Assembly (NCBI GenBank): GCA_021014325.1
Contig: CM037461.1
Location: forward strand, 8,213,501 to 8,277,500
Source of the DNA: Plazaster borealis
Lineage: Eukaryota > Echinodermata > Asteroidea > Forcipulatida > Labidiasteridae
Direction: 5' to 3'
DNA: 64,000 nucleotides
Positions 22,221-34,800 of the stretch are shown piece by piece; within the stretch, counting starts at the first letter, position 1, and each line of letters begins with the position of its first letter. Below the pieces are notes generated by a model. It made no database searches. It worked only from the letters and a program-made list of their open reading frames with translations, and was not told where the DNA came from. Made by a program: the position numbers and the translations under genes.

Positions 22221-24014
22221 AACTAGATTTGTTATTTGTATTTATTTATTTATTATTAATTTTATTTCTTTGGGGGGTTGGGGCTACTTGTAACATGAAT
22301 TTGAGAGCAATAAATCTTGTCAGAAATAAATTGAATTGAATCCACAGTGACGACAAGTCGTTTTAATTTCAATGTCAGTTAGTAACTTCTTCTTATTTTT
22401 TGTAATGACATGGCGGGAGAGGCCCAAAAGGACTGGCAACTTTTTAAAAACTCTATTCCGTCTGCTCAAAACTATAAGGTCATTAGCGCAAGTTTTATGG
22501 ATTTCATAAATTGGCTTTTGCATATTTTGGAGCTCCTGGTAAATGGGGTTTGATGATCAAGAGTGGTCTTCGAAGTATTTGTTTGGCAATTTTCTAAGTA
22601 AAACATTTATATGTTTATTTATATTTTGTTCTTCAAATTTATACGCATTTTCTAATTAATGACCATTTAATCATTACGAGTTTGAAATTGCAGTTAATAA
22701 TGACCTTATACATGTAGTACTGAGCCGACGATTTCACACACGCGTGCATTTGTTGTACATTTGTTGACATGGTGAATCTTCTACTCTGTCCCCATCCCCA
22801 TGAATTGGACTTGTCTTTGTTCTTCAGTTGAAATGATTTACACAAAAGGAAAGCAAGGCGAAGACTTCCTTTTGTTTAACTCTTCGGTTACATTGGAATA
22901 CATGCTCTTTGTAGATATTAGTCCCCATCCCAACCCGTTAGTGTATAAACAAATAAATAAAATAAATGAATAAATTTGATAAAAAAAATTAATAAAGGAC
23001 AAAAGTGTTTTTTTTTTTAAATTATTGGCAAAAAGAAACGTTGGCATTGACAACAAAGGTCGCGGCGCACGTGCGGCTGCCTGCACTCTGGCCGGTATTG
23101 TTATCACCACTAATCCCATAAACAGTTTGATGGAGGTGTGCAAACGATCCTGCCTGAAGATTCAGCCTCATATTTTTTACAGGAGAATACCATAATTCAA
23201 GTTGTTATAAGTATCAAAATAGTAACGCCATATTTTCAAGGTTTCTTTTTTGAACGGTAGGAATTGATAAAGTATTGCCATTTTCGTCCAAAAGTGGGTT
23301 TTTTCAAATCGCAGCCCGTGCGTGGGCATTGACAACAAAGGTCGCGGCGCACGTGCGGCTGGCTGCACTCTGGCCGGCTATTGTTATCACCACTAATCCC
23401 ATAAACAGCCTCATATTTTTTACAGGAGAATACCATAATTCAAGTTGTTATAAGTATCAAAATAGTAATGCAAGTGAAATGTTTTCATGTAGCCACAATT
23501 GCGGCACATCTAAGGGAATTAAAGTGGCCGGCTTATTTATGGGGGCGTTCTGGTTTTACTTTTAAGTGGTCTGAGAGATCGTTTCAACTATAGGGCCTGT
23601 CAACTATAAACGATTTTTTTTTTGCCAGAAAACTGATACGGGTCTAAAATTGAATTACAGATTTTGTTTCTGTCATGTGAATTTTTGCCGTCGCACTAAA
23701 AGCCGACAACTGATGACGCGTGATGACATTAAATTTTAAAGTGTCTTCTTTATTTTGTTCTTTCCTTTTTTAAGACAGAAATATTAACTGGTTGTCAAAT
23801 CATAACTCAAGTACCACGTTGGTTTTATCAAATGATACCGTAAAAATAAAGACAACTCAACTTGCCGTTTTTTATCACCCGTTTTGGCGGTCAGGAGTAG
23901 TGCGACCCAACTTCTGAGGGGAAGCAACAATAACTAACTTAAACTTTTTAATCAAATACTACTAAATCTCGTATGCCTACACCCTGCTCTATGTATATAA
24001 ATATTATATAAATA
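22221..24014. other. Intergenic or intronic, no firm gene; contains a duplicated block
   Basis: Holds the poly(A) region of BEN gene A and, if the minus-strand exon at 24023-24347 is real, the introns and later exons of that gene. A minus-strand frame at 22320-22523 (RRNRVFKKLPVLLGLSRHV) could be a terminal exon but could not be tied to a family. The duplication at 23001-23472 is described separately. Confidence 0.35.
23001..23472 (+). repeat. Imperfect tandem duplication, about 285-bp period
   Basis: GGCATTGACAACAAAGGTCG and the following approximately 80 bp occur at 23043 and 23328. A downstream block (CCTCATATTTTTTACAGG and about 45 bp more) occurs at 23167 and 23410. The second copy lacks about 40 bp between the two blocks. 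Copies are about 95% alike, so the duplication is recent. Confidence 0.8.
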
Positions 24015-24022
24015 TTATTTAC

Positions 24023-24347
24023 CCAAGTTTGGACGATTCTCTTTCAAATCTGGAACATTGTGGAAAAGGTGTTCCTTGACGGCAGGAATTGTTGACCCAC
24101 AAGTGCCGATGTCATCAGCTCGACCTCGATGAGCTTTAAAGCCATTACTCTCAATAAAGACTTTGGCCGTCTCGACTACTGCGGGGAATAGCTCTGCTAT
24201 CGATGGACGTCCTTTCCTTTTTGGGGGCATTTTATTTGCCCGTTTTGCAACTGTCTTTCTGCGTTTTGGACTTTCTAGAAGCCAGTCCATCTCAGCTTTA
24301 CGTTTACTAACCAAATTTTCACGAGAGCTGAGAGCCATGATGTTCAA
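24023..24347 (-). CDS. First exon of an unidentified, probably transposon-derived gene
   Basis: An ATG-initiated frame of about 108 codons ends at a good donor (TTGG|GTAAAT, phase 1). It is basic at the N-terminus (SPKRRKTVAKRANKMPPKRK) and then reads AELFPAVVETAKVFIESNGF and STIPAVKEHLFHNVPDLKEN. I recall this pattern as the start of a large protein family repeated many times in marine invertebrate genomes; its function is unknown to me. Later exons should lie below 24014 but were not found. The start is about 300 bp from the divergent BEN gene B start, so the two may share a promoter region. Confidence 0.45.
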
Positions 24348-24645
24348 GGTTCAAGCAAACCCTCAGTGAAGTGTACTCCAACAGCATTTGCTGCTTCCCG
24401 ACGCGCGGACTTCTCAAGCGTGACATCTAACCGACCAATCAGCCAAGAACCACGTCGGCATCTTAACAGAGGTTGTCGGTTCCTCCTGATGTTGCAGAGT
24501 TGATGATGTGTGGTAGCTGGTAGCTGTCAATCAACTATTGTCAAACATTGCGTGCATAATTTTACGACCCTGAAAATGTGGTTGTCACAGACCCATATTA
24601 ACCATTTTTGTGAAGAATCAACTGAATCAAGTAACAAATTAAATC

Positions 24646-26371
24646 ATGGCTCCTGCAACTGTGACAATTGAGTGGCTTGTGCCCAAGTGGTCCAGAGTTA
24701 CGGAAGTTGTTTCCGTAAACCGGGTGAAAACTAGAGAACCTCTGGTTGTTGGAATGAAAGTACGGGTCTCCTACAAGTCGGGTATTTTTAATGCTCAGAT
24801 CATTGATATTGGACAAGGTAACTGTTACATAATTTTCAATTTTATACATAATATGCATTTTTTGTACATAACCGGTTCTTTTCAGAACCCATCTTAACCT
24901 TCCGTTATGGTTCGCAATGGCAACGGCAAAAACAACGTGAACTAATTATATTTTATTGAATAACAAAACCAACGAAACTGTAACCCATAATAAGGCAAAA
25001 CAAAGAAAAAACTCCATTTTTAGGACATGCGCTTTTCCAGGGTTTGACCAGCTTATTTTGTGTTGTAAAAACGACGATTATTGTTCACAATTAATTTGAT
25101 GCATGTTGTTAAATGGTCACTGGGTACCTTTCAGAATTTGTTTTATTGCATATTACTATAAGTATATAGGCCTAATCACAAAATCTCTAGAAAAAAGGGA
25201 AGTTGTGGATGTGGAACAACAGATCCAATGGGACATGCGTTTTGCTTGTTCTCTTTGATTTGCGTGCGTACAAACGAAGATCATTTTATTTACGGGGGTA
25301 CGTTGTTGCTTTTTCTTTGTTTTAAAATTTTCATTAATTTGTTTATTAATCAACATTTCTGTTCTCTCTCTCATCAGGTCTTAAAAGGAGTAGGCCTATC
25401 GACAGTGACAGCGATGAGGATATTCCTTTGAATGTCCTCAGCAATCGGATTGCAGCCACCAACCCAACCGAGCTCCATCTAGCCCAGGAAGGCCCGGGGC
25501 CAACCAAGCTCCCCCTAGACCATGCTGCCCCGGAACCGGCCGAGCTCCCCCTATACCAGGAAGGCCCGGAGCCAATCCAGCTCCCCCCAGCCCAGGAAGG
25601 TCTGGACCCAGTCGAGCTACCCCCATCCCATGATGGCCCGGAGATCGAGTTCCCCCCAGCCCAGGAAGGTTTGGACCCAGTTGAGTTTCCCCCAGCCCAT
25701 GCTGCCCCGGTGATCGAGCTCCCCCCAGCCCAGGAAGGTCTGGACCAAGTCGAGCTTCCCCTAGCCTATCCTGCCCCGGAGATTGAGCTGCCCCGGAGAT
25801 TGAGCTCCCCCCAGCCCAGGAAGGTCTGGACCCAGTCGAGCTTCCCCCAGCCCATGCCCCCGGCCCGGAGCCAATCCAGCAAGAAGGCCTGGATGACAGG
25901 GAGGCCCCCCAATTCCAAGTGCCACCAGCAACCCTCCAGTTAATTTTGGCTGAACTAAAAAAACTGTCAGGAGATGTTTCGAGGATCAAGGCACACCTAG
26001 GCATTACAGACTGTAAGCCCAAGCCGAAGTATTTGGTGCTTGACAACGAGGAGGTGATGATCGGTGCGCCGGAGGTAGCCGTGCATGTAATGAGCCGGGA
26101 AATCTACGACGAAATACACGAAAAGGTTACCTCGGTCAACGAGTTTATACTCAAGCTGACATCAAAACTGTTTTCGGACCATGAACTTGCCATCTGCAAT
26201 TACCACGGGGGCCCTGTTGTTTGCAAGGGTGGGTCGGTCATCACCAAGGCAGCCCTTAAAGTAAACGACAAGTTTAAAGCAATTATGTCCCAAGCAGGGG
26301 GAATTTCAGGGGGCTTTAGCATCAGCATCGGGGTAAAAGAGTTTGCGCGATTCAATAAACGGCAATTGTAG
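24646..26371 (+). pseudogene. BEN-domain gene B (two exons, one frameshift)
   Basis: Exon 1 (24646-24817) starts at an ATG and encodes IEWLVPKWSRVTEVV and VVGMKVRVSYKSGIFNAQII, a small domain shared with gene A. The intron is 24818-25377, phase 1. Exon 2 (25378-26371) opens with an acidic Ser-Asp stretch, then a Pro/Glu-rich repeat (PAQEGLDPVELP type, about 8 copies), a short helix (LILAELKKLSGDVSRIK) and a C-terminal BEN domain (FILKLTSKLFSDHELAI to NDKFKAIMSQAGG). It is a likely DNA- or chromatin-binding protein. The only defect is a 17-bp exact tandem duplication (25773-25789 = 25790-25806) that shifts the frame; both sides are otherwise clean. It could be a real mutation, a polymorphism or an assembly error. 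Confidence 0.7.
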
Positions 26372-27526
26372 GAAAGTGGCAGCCAAATTGAGCTTGTAAT
26401 TGCGTTGCTGGGACATAATTGTTTTAAACTTGTCATCATTTTCAGAAATAACTTGTTATGCTTGTATTATGGATTTTTGGAGCTGTATGATTAATTCAAT
26501 TGATTAATTAAGTAAACCCGGCATATCATTTCAGATGATAACAATTATATTTCGGTGAATATTTACGGGCCTTTATAGGCCTGGAAAATGTGTTCATTCA
26601 TGTTTTTTAACCAAAACTGTAGTTCCTATGCCTTTAATATTAATTTGGCGCTGCATCATTCGATTATTTAATTGAAATTGTGTTTCCCCTATACCTCGGA
26701 GTAAAAGCGGGCAATTCCATACTTGAAATATCGATTTTGGGGTGCATCATTATAGCATTTAGTCCTGGAAAAGGTATTCATTCATGATTTGTAAACAAAA
26801 CTATTTCCCATGCTTGTAATATCAATTTCGGGGGCTGCATTATACTTACAGGCGTTTATAGTTCTGAACAAATTTATTCATTCATAATTAAAACAAAACA
26901 AAAAACTTGTTTGACCGTTATATTATGTACATACTTAACATGAGTTAGGGGATGGTTTATAGTGGATGAAAATAATAACATGGTGTTATCACAAAATATA
27001 AATATTTGTCTTTTGTCTTTTATTTGCCGTTATCATTATCAAAGGACTAAGTTTAATACTCACATTCAGACTGAAAGTGCAAACAGCCTTTTTGTACCTG
27101 TTAAGATAATGGATTAAACTACCTCCATGATTCAACCCACTACAAGTTTTTTTTACGAAACTGAAAATGACATTGAGACGTTCAATTTAGCAAACGGCTG
27201 AAAATTACAGTTTGAACAGAACGCTGGCCTAGCCAACCCAGCTGCAAAACAAATATAGTCGGGCTGCCTTTCCACAGAGAGAAAAATTCCACGCTAAATG
27301 TCATTGCGACAAAGCTTACTTCTGGGTACCAGCTGCCATAGTGAATGCATTGTACATACATAGTTCTGAATAAACACACCTGCCGGAGATGTGTGGTAGG
27401 CAGACTTGAACCTACAATGTTGGTTGCATATACGGCCAGATGAAGGTAACTTGGTTTTTCCCTTTTAAATTGGCGCAATGCGACTGTTGTCGTCCCAGGT
27501 GCTAAACAATTATCAATTGTGATCCC
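26372..27526. other. No gene recognised
   Basis: A+T-rich DNA downstream of BEN gene B, with several loosely related segments containing GAAAATGTGTTCATTCATG (26585, 26770 and 26870 regions) that look like an old short tandem duplication. Nothing coding. Confidence 0.4.
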
Positions 27527-27530
27527 TTAG

Positions 27531-27624
27531 GTACGGAAGTGTATATAGGACATACCGAAGAAAAAAAATCGGGCTCAACTATTCCGCCCGGGCGGATTAC
27601 TATTCCGCCCGGGCGGATTAACTG
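27531..27624 (+). repeat. Left terminal inverted repeat with two palindromic units
   Basis: The TIR head is followed by two units built on the perfect palindrome TCCGCCCGGGCGGA, separated by TTACTAT. TTAG precedes it. It matches the inverse of the right end at 37797-38032. Confidence 0.8.
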
Positions 27625-27678
27625 TGAAATGAGGATGTCTGTTGGTATGTGTTTATATTCGTTTTGCCCTCTACTGAA

Positions 27679-29689
27679 ATGGACAGGAGCGCCTGCATTT
27701 CTTTGTATTTTCACCTTGGACTTGGCCAAAGAGAAATATTGGATTGTCTTGCTTATAATCATGGGATTGTAATCAGCCAAAGACACCTCCGACGGCTTTT
27801 AAGAAGCCAAGGTTTGAGTAGACATGCTGGACAGTCAGATCCCTTTGAAGTAGCAATGTTTATCCAAGGACAACTTCAAACATGTGGCCAGAACTACAGA
27901 TATCGTTGGATGCATCTAAGGTAGGCTACACAAAGAGGGGTCTCAACTTGGGATTAAAAAGGTTTTTATGTGTTTTTGTGGAGGAGGCATGCATACATAA
28001 CCACATGGCATTTTTCGGGATGAATGTAGTTTTTTTAAACAGTTTCGTTTGGGACCTGCAGAATTTACACCTTTTGTCAGTCCTTTGAGAATTAAAGTTT
28101 TTGAAAAAACGTAGTATGTTAACGCCCATCGTTTCCCATTAGTCTGATAATGTTTAGAAATAAATTTAACTTAGAAGTTAAAAAGCAATTCTAGTGTTCC
28201 TGCTGATCTTATTATCATAATTATTTATACAATTTCTTTGATAGGTGCATCCAGGAAGGATTGGTGGTAACGCAAAGCACAGTTCGTGCCGTGCAGCAGT
28301 TGTTGGATCCCGAAGGTGTTAGCGCTCGCCGAAGGCATCGACTGGTTCGCCGAAGATATTGGAGCAGTGGGCCTAACCAAACATGGCATATGGATGGATA
28401 TGACAAGATGAAGCCTTTTGGTGTCGCTGTCAGTGGTTGTATAGACGGTTATTCCCGTAATATCATATGGCTGGAAGCATACACAACCAACAATGACCCT
28501 AAAGTAATATTGCACTACTACTTGAAATCAGTGTCCGCCAGGAAAGGATGCCCACGAAGAATAAGAGCAGACTGTGGTACTGAAAACGGCCTTGTTCAGC
28601 AAGCACAGACATTTCTTCGGAGAAACGGCAATGACAGAATGGCGGGTCCCGGTTGCTTTCTCTATGGTAAAAGTACAACAAACCAGAGGATCGAATCCTG
28701 GTGGTGTATGCTGAGAAGACAGTGTGCCCAGTACTGGCTGGACATCTTGCATACTTTAAGAGAAGATGGTCATTTCAATGGTGGCTTTCTGCACAAGAAT
28801 TTAATTCAGTTCTGTTTCATGAAACTGATACAGGTGAGGTATTTTTAAGCATGGCATAGGGTTCGCGATATACCTTAAAATTTACGATAAGCTTAATATC
28901 AAACTCATATCATTGTGTTTTTTTACAAAGCTTAGAATTGCGTGCTTAAATTTCTTTAGTACTAAGGTAGAAAGGCTTTTTACTGCTTGTTGTAATTTAT
29001 GGTAAACCTAATTGATTTGTTTTCGGCTGCAGTATTGTTTTTCTTCGAATGGAAGTGTATACATTGACAATAGATTGGCCAAACAATTGAGTCTAAGTCG
29101 AAATTCCAGTTACATCCTCCCAAGTCATGAAGGTCGAGTCCAACCTATGAGTCAACAAAAAGGCCATTTGCAAGTCACGAAAAACTAACATGACATCAAA
29201 ATTAACTTTGAAGGTTTCGTTAGGGACAAAGTTGCATTAAAACTATACATGTTTGTTCGTTTTTTTGCAAGTTTATTTAATTTAAACATTTTACTAAAGA
29301 GGGTGCAGGTCGAAAAGGCAATTCCCTTATGCAATTTTTTGACTTTTTTGTTTGCAGGACGATTTAGATCAGGTTGTCCATTTGTGGAACACCCACAGCA
29401 TGAGGTGGATCGCAAGCTCGGTAGAGGAAGAGGACGCCCCGTTATGTTCTACACGTTGCCGGAGCTTTATGGTGCAGAGGACAAGTTGGTTGATGTGTAC
29501 ATGCAAGAGGTGGTACGCTGTCAGGCTGAGAGTACTCCTAAACGTTGCTATCCTTGTGCTCGTGATGTTTTTGATCTGTGTTGCATCCTCATGGAAGAGA
29601 ATGGATGGGCCGCACCAAACGACGGATATGAGGCTGCACACCTTTACCTCCTCCTTAAGGACAGAATCCAAAATGATCTGGGTATCTAA
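27679..29689 (+). pseudogene. Integrase-fold DDE transposase, three exons, one frameshift
   Basis: Exon 1 27679-27920 (ATG chosen because MDRSACISLYFHLGLGQ leads into the HTH), exon 2 28245-28833, exon 3 28834 intron then 29358-29689. Splice phases agree. Residues 10-55 form a helix-turn-helix (REILDCLAYNHGIVISQRHL). The RNase H-fold core has D131 (WHMDGYDKMKPFG), D190 (RADCGTENG) and E231 (NQRIESWW), so a DD40E arrangement; SGCIDGYSRNIIWLE lies between. Exon 3 begins DDLDQVVHLWNTH and ends with a C-terminal region containing YTLPELYGAEDKL. These two parts are in different frames, so there is a frameshift at about 29405-29435. It would cut and join the ends of its element. The product would be about 387 residues. 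Family membership is inferred from motif memory. Confidence 0.7.
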
Positions 29690-30279
29690 ATATACAGTGT
29701 GGCATACCTTTCACATGTAGTCTTTATAAAGCAAGTGATGTTTCTTTGGAATCTCGATTACAGACAAACGCCAGAGACATTTGGCTCAAATTGTTAGTTC
29801 AATGTACGTTGTGTAAACTCCCTCTAACAACAGGAAAGAAAAGACAATCTGACACAAGTAATTCTGTAATGTTTTGCATGTGTTTTATTTTGCTGTTTAC
29901 ATTGTGACAACCCTTAAAAGCTCAATATTTTAAAAGCTAAATGTTTGCCGTGATGTACTTGTTTGGTTTTTGTAATGGACTTTAGTTTATACTTTGAAGA
30001 GAAAAAGGTGCTGAACAGAATTTCTTTTAGCGCTTTTATCCAAAAACTCTCAAAGAGTGCAAAAAGAGGCTAAAACACAAGGGTGCTATAACAAAAGGCA
30101 CAACTTATAAGAAGAGTAAGTATAAACTGTCTTAACACATTATAAAACGAGTATAAGTGTAAAGTTACACAACGGTGTATACCAGGTGCACAAAAATCAA
30201 GCGCTATCCAAAAACTCACAAAGAGTGCAAAAAGAGGCTAAAATACAAGGGTGCTAAATTAAACAAAAGGCACAACTCA

Positions 30280-30475
30280 AGCCCAGTTCATATACTTCCT
30301 GTGAATGCGAATGCGATACGAATGTTGACGTCACATATTCGCAACGAATAATTCGCAGCAGTTGAGTTGTAGGCAACTGCTCTCTTGCGAATATCGCAGC
30401 GAAAACAGAGTTGTGACGTCAAATTCACGTCAAATTCGCATCGCATTCGCATTCACAGGAAGTATGAACCGGGCT
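30280..30475. mobile_element. MITE, AGCCCRGTTCATAC family, copy 1
   Basis: Ends AGCCCAGTTCATATACTTCC and, inverted, AGCCCGGTTCATACTTCC. The TIRs are about 45 bp with GAATGCGAATGCGA. Palindromic inner part, no ORF. A shorter copy with the same ends is at 39522-39629. Confidence 0.7.
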
Positions 30476-30622
30476 ACAGTAGCAATAACAGTATTAAATA
30501 AGTGTAAAACTATGGTGTACCACATGATAAAATAAACTAGTCATAAATACCGAAATGATACAATGTATAAGCAATATAAACTGGTACCACACTGTAATAC
30601 GAGTAAACTGTACACAGTGCAA

Positions 30623-30799
30623 TAGACCTTTATCATGCTGCCACCATCTTGGTCATGTTCCTTTGTATTCAATAACAGTAATGGATGCTAACATTCATTG
30701 TACAAAAAGGAACCAGACTGTTTGCATGTCCAGCCTCAGTTTGGTTACATTGATTCAAATGGGAGAAAATCAAGATGGCCGCACCATGATAAAGGTCTA
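30623..30799. mobile_element. MITE with TAGACC ends and 31-bp TIRs
   Basis: TAGACCTTTATCATGCTGCC at the left pairs with the inverse of the right end. The arms continue through CACCATCTTG with a few mismatches. 177 bp, no ORF. TA follows the right end. It shares only the outermost TAGACC with the element at 19226. Confidence 0.7.
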
Positions 30800-31857
30800 T
30801 ACTAAATCTTGTTGGATATCATGATCATCAAAACACAACATAAATATGGGTACGGTACCTACAGTTTGTCCAACTTGGAATGAGATCTATACTGAGTGAA
30901 CTTAAAACAGTGTGGTAAACGCAAATGAAAGCTACATTCTGGAACTTTTTCGGACCAGTAAAAACACAACTTTCTCTCTTTGGGTCAATAGGGCAACAGC
31001 TTTTTATCACCTTGATTGTGCCTGCCAATTTTTGGAACGTACGTGATCCCATCAATCAGGTACAACCATGAGTAAAGGATGTCACAAAAGAATCAAATCA
31101 CAAAAGCCTTAAAAAACTATCTTATAAACCATAACAAAAATATCAACCGGAGTATTTTTCAACATTGTGCAAACAAATCTCCAATGGTGCTTTTTTCACT
31201 ATTAGAAACGCAGACAGATCACGCTTCGAGAGTCTTTTTAGGGGTACATGCACGTCAGCTTACTCTTGGCGAGAGTATGCACATAGATAATGTCTTTAAT
31301 TTCAACAAAATGTCTCGACTATGAAATAGTCCTCAAAGGGTCAAATAAGAAATAAAACCTTGAATTTAAGAGGTCCGACTTGCACCTTTTCCTCATATCT
31401 GTGGCAAAAAGCACACACTTAATAAAAGCTCATGATTGGCTTATACGACCATACATGTAAGTTAAAAAAGGTCGTCGCTATTTTTTCATCTGGTTATGTT
31501 TGGATACGCCACACAGGCAGCATAAAAGGAAGGAAAACAAATCATTGAGTGTACACAGTGGTTATTCTTTTTCTCAATTTCCAACCTGAACTTTTCAAAG
31601 AAACTCTATATTAGGTCAATATTGATCGAATGTTCCCATTACAAAACCACTGGCTCAAATCACAATCAACCAATAAAAAAACCTGGGTGAAATGTTAGGC
31701 GTTATTTAGTTCCAATGCTAACAGCATAAAACGTTTTGGATGAGAACCAAAATATCTTTTAAAAAAATTGTCTGTCTATTTGATCAAGCTTACTCATGCA
31801 TGATTAGACCAGGAACGATGCATGAAGTAGAGTGGTTTGCTGACCACGACCCATTCC

Positions 31858-34800
31858 TTAGACTATGTCGATCTTCAGATATCCAGAGTCCAGAATATTT
31901 GAAAATTCCATTCGTAGCTCGTTGTACGAAAGATATGTTGCCGGAAGCTCAAGGGTTGGCCCACACGTGTGAGCTATTGGGCATCTTGCAAGCCCCGCCC
32001 TGACAGCGTTGAATTGCACTGCTAGTTTTTCGACGCTCATAACTTCTGCTCCAGTACAATGCCGTAGAAACTTGGCCAGAGTTGTAGAATCCAGGCTACG
32101 GATGAACTGCTTCAAATAGCTCAGCGCCTGCTGCTGCTCCTGGTTCTGTGGTGTAGAATCTATCATCGCAATTACCTTTCGAGGTGTAGGTTTCATTTTG
32201 TTATAGAGTTCCTCTATAGCCTGGACTGTGGGGAGCTCCCGCATCAAAGGCAACCTTGCCGTGAGGACCATCCATACCGATCCATAATTAGCATCCATGA
32301 CTAGCTGCTTGTGGGCTGCTTTCAAATTGGCTTTGTGCATGCCAACCATGCCAACTTCATCTGGAATGGTGCGGGTCCCCGCGCGGCTCAAGATGTCTAA
32401 CAAGTACTCTTCGTCATCCTCGTCCATTGTTCCGTTCCACGCCTTCTCAACAATCTGTTTATCTAAATCCGAAAGGTATACCATGAACGACTCCAGGAGT
32501 TTTTCTTGAGTGAGAGCCGCTTCACCATGGATGAGAGAAATGACGAAGGCTTGGGATAGCCTGAACGGGAAGACCTTCACATCTCTAAATCCCTTCACAA
32601 AGATTCTTCCAATTGCTTCCCACTGTGGAGGCCCATATTCGGGAAACATCACTGGGGCTCGTGTTGCTTCCCCAGAACATACTGTTATGTAGAACTCTTG
32701 CCAGAACGCCGTATATACATCTCTGGACACTCCAGATGCATCTGCTCCTGCTTCCCCGACAAACCGAAACTGAAGCCTAACATCTTCGATGCTCGGGTCC
32801 TTGAAGACTTCGATCATCTCTGACAAAATCTTTACTCTGTGCAACTCGACAACCCTTCTCCCGGTGAGTTGGTCCACTTCGTTCCGTGGCTCCGTGGCTG
32901 ACCCTGTTAGACCCCCACACCAAATATTAAGAAGTGGAGACCCGTCAGAGACGGCTTGGGACATGCCTGAGACAGTTTGGGAGCTGCCCGAGACTGGTGC
33001 AGTTAGGGACCTGGCAGGAACTGGTGCATTTGTAGGTCCGGGTGGAGGAGTTGGTGATCTTGGAGAATACGGTGAAGTCGGTGATGAAAAGGTGTCTGGT
33101 GCAAGTGGAACTGTGTCTGACAGGTTGATTGTCGGCAGAAATAGTGGGCCGAACTGTACCTCGCTGTCATTTGACGGGCGCCAGTAACAATCATCAATCT
33201 CAATTTCTTGGTCGAATTCCTCGGCTGGATACACTGGACTAACATGTGGGCTCGAATGAACGTCATCTTTGTGTCGTGGTGTACTGGTTGACGGCCCCGC
33301 TGCAGAACTTGAATTACTTTTTTGGGTTGTTTTCTTTTCCATGTCGGTACCCTCAGAATAGAGGAAGAAGCGGAGTTTCCCTGTCATTTTTGTAGATTCA
33401 CACAGGCTACCCACAGTTGCGTTTTCCGGGAGCGTTTCGAATGCGAAGTCACGGAGGGTGATGCTGCAATTCTTGCTGTCCACTCCCCTTATGGATACTC
33501 CGTTGCTGGGGAAGAACAGGTTCCTCCCTACAATCAGCAACTCTCCCTCTGTACTTCCCTTTGGTACTGACACACTTCTAGTGCCGCCACCATTTACTTT
33601 ACGCACATTGGTGCCGTTGTGGTACCAACCAAATTCAATGGCTCGCACCGGTTTGGATGCATTTTTGTTTCCTCTGAGCTTTGTAGACTTGGTAGCTACT
33701 GTTTCTTCTTCCGAGTCACCACTGGAAGATTGATCGATTATTTTCATTCTTTTCCGGATGGATTCAAAGCAATTGCGTTTGCGTTTATCTCTGGCAGACT
33801 CCAGTTTAGACGAACGCTGCCTTGTGCAGAATTCTCGTATGGCCATGCGGTCTCCGATGCATAGGAACCGTCCAAGCTGGGCGTTGTCCGCGCCCATTTT
33901 GCATACAACCTCCATGTCGATCTGAAAATATACGTGGTTCAACACTGCTAAAAATGCTGGGCAAATAATAAATGGGCAGATTCATTTACGCATTTGTTGT
34001 TTTATTATTCAACTAAATTAACTGATGCTATTGGGTAAATAAAATAAGTAACCAGGGTTGGGCATTTTATTTTTGTCTTCTTCGTTTGGCAAACATTGCA
34101 CAACAAGTATGCATCATTTCCCACAAGTTTCAACTACTATTTCACTGGGTATAAAATCAAGCAATAACCAAATTGTTGGGGAATTTCTGTCGGGCGAGGG
34201 AAAAATTAGCTATACGTTGGAGAATTGTGTTCATACGTGATGAGTACTAGTACGTCATCGTAATCATATGCAGACAAGCATCATGCTTTTCCAACTATTT
34301 TTGTATTGGTAATTTTGCTGTCTAAGGTTATTGTCAGATACATTAAGGACTTCAATTTATGATATTTTCTTGGTTTATTTATAATAAAGAGTTATTTTCA
34401 GATTGGTGGAATGGAATAAACATTTTCCTGTCTACTTGTTGCAACAAGACAGAAGTTTTCCTTTTGGCTCTATGTTGTATACACTACATAAGTAATCTGG
34501 AGAAAGTACAGTTCTTGAACTCAATGACACTGACACTCTAATTCCCATTAATTGTAGACATGGAATCTGTTAAATTTGTCCATCAACGGGCTCGTTCCAA
34601 TGCTGCCCATCATTCTCTTTTTCACAGATTCCTCCCTAGATTATGGGATGATCTACCGGCCTGCATTAAAGATACAATTATCCATAGTTTATCCTCCTTT
34701 ACAAATTCACTCAGAAATCATTTATTAGTCCCTGGCCAGGAAGTCCCCTTGACCAAAACTATTTAACTTTCAAGTTGCCTTGCCCATACAAATACCTTGC

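Larger units (their letters stand above)
29690..31857. other. Non-coding interior of the large transposon
   Basis: No gene. Contains a direct duplication (30039-30110 and 30209-30283, TCCAAAAACTC and following, 170-bp period), the MITEs at 30280-30475 and 30623-30799, and the 3' region of the minus-strand HECT gene. Confidence 0.45.

Noticed and set aside
22320..22523. Minus-strand ORF with RRNRVFKKLPVLLGLSRHV
   Set aside because: Could be a last exon of the gene starting at 24347, but no acceptor chain or family match could be shown.
25438..26046. 202-codon minus-strand Gly/Pro-rich ORF
   Set aside because: Antisense shadow of the Pro/Glu repeat in BEN gene B; no splice or start support.
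27380..27480. tRNA-like segment on the minus strand (GGTTCAAGTCTGCC resembles a B box)
   Set aside because: No acceptor-stem pairing and no A box at the right distance; probably chance or a very old tRNA-derived repeat.
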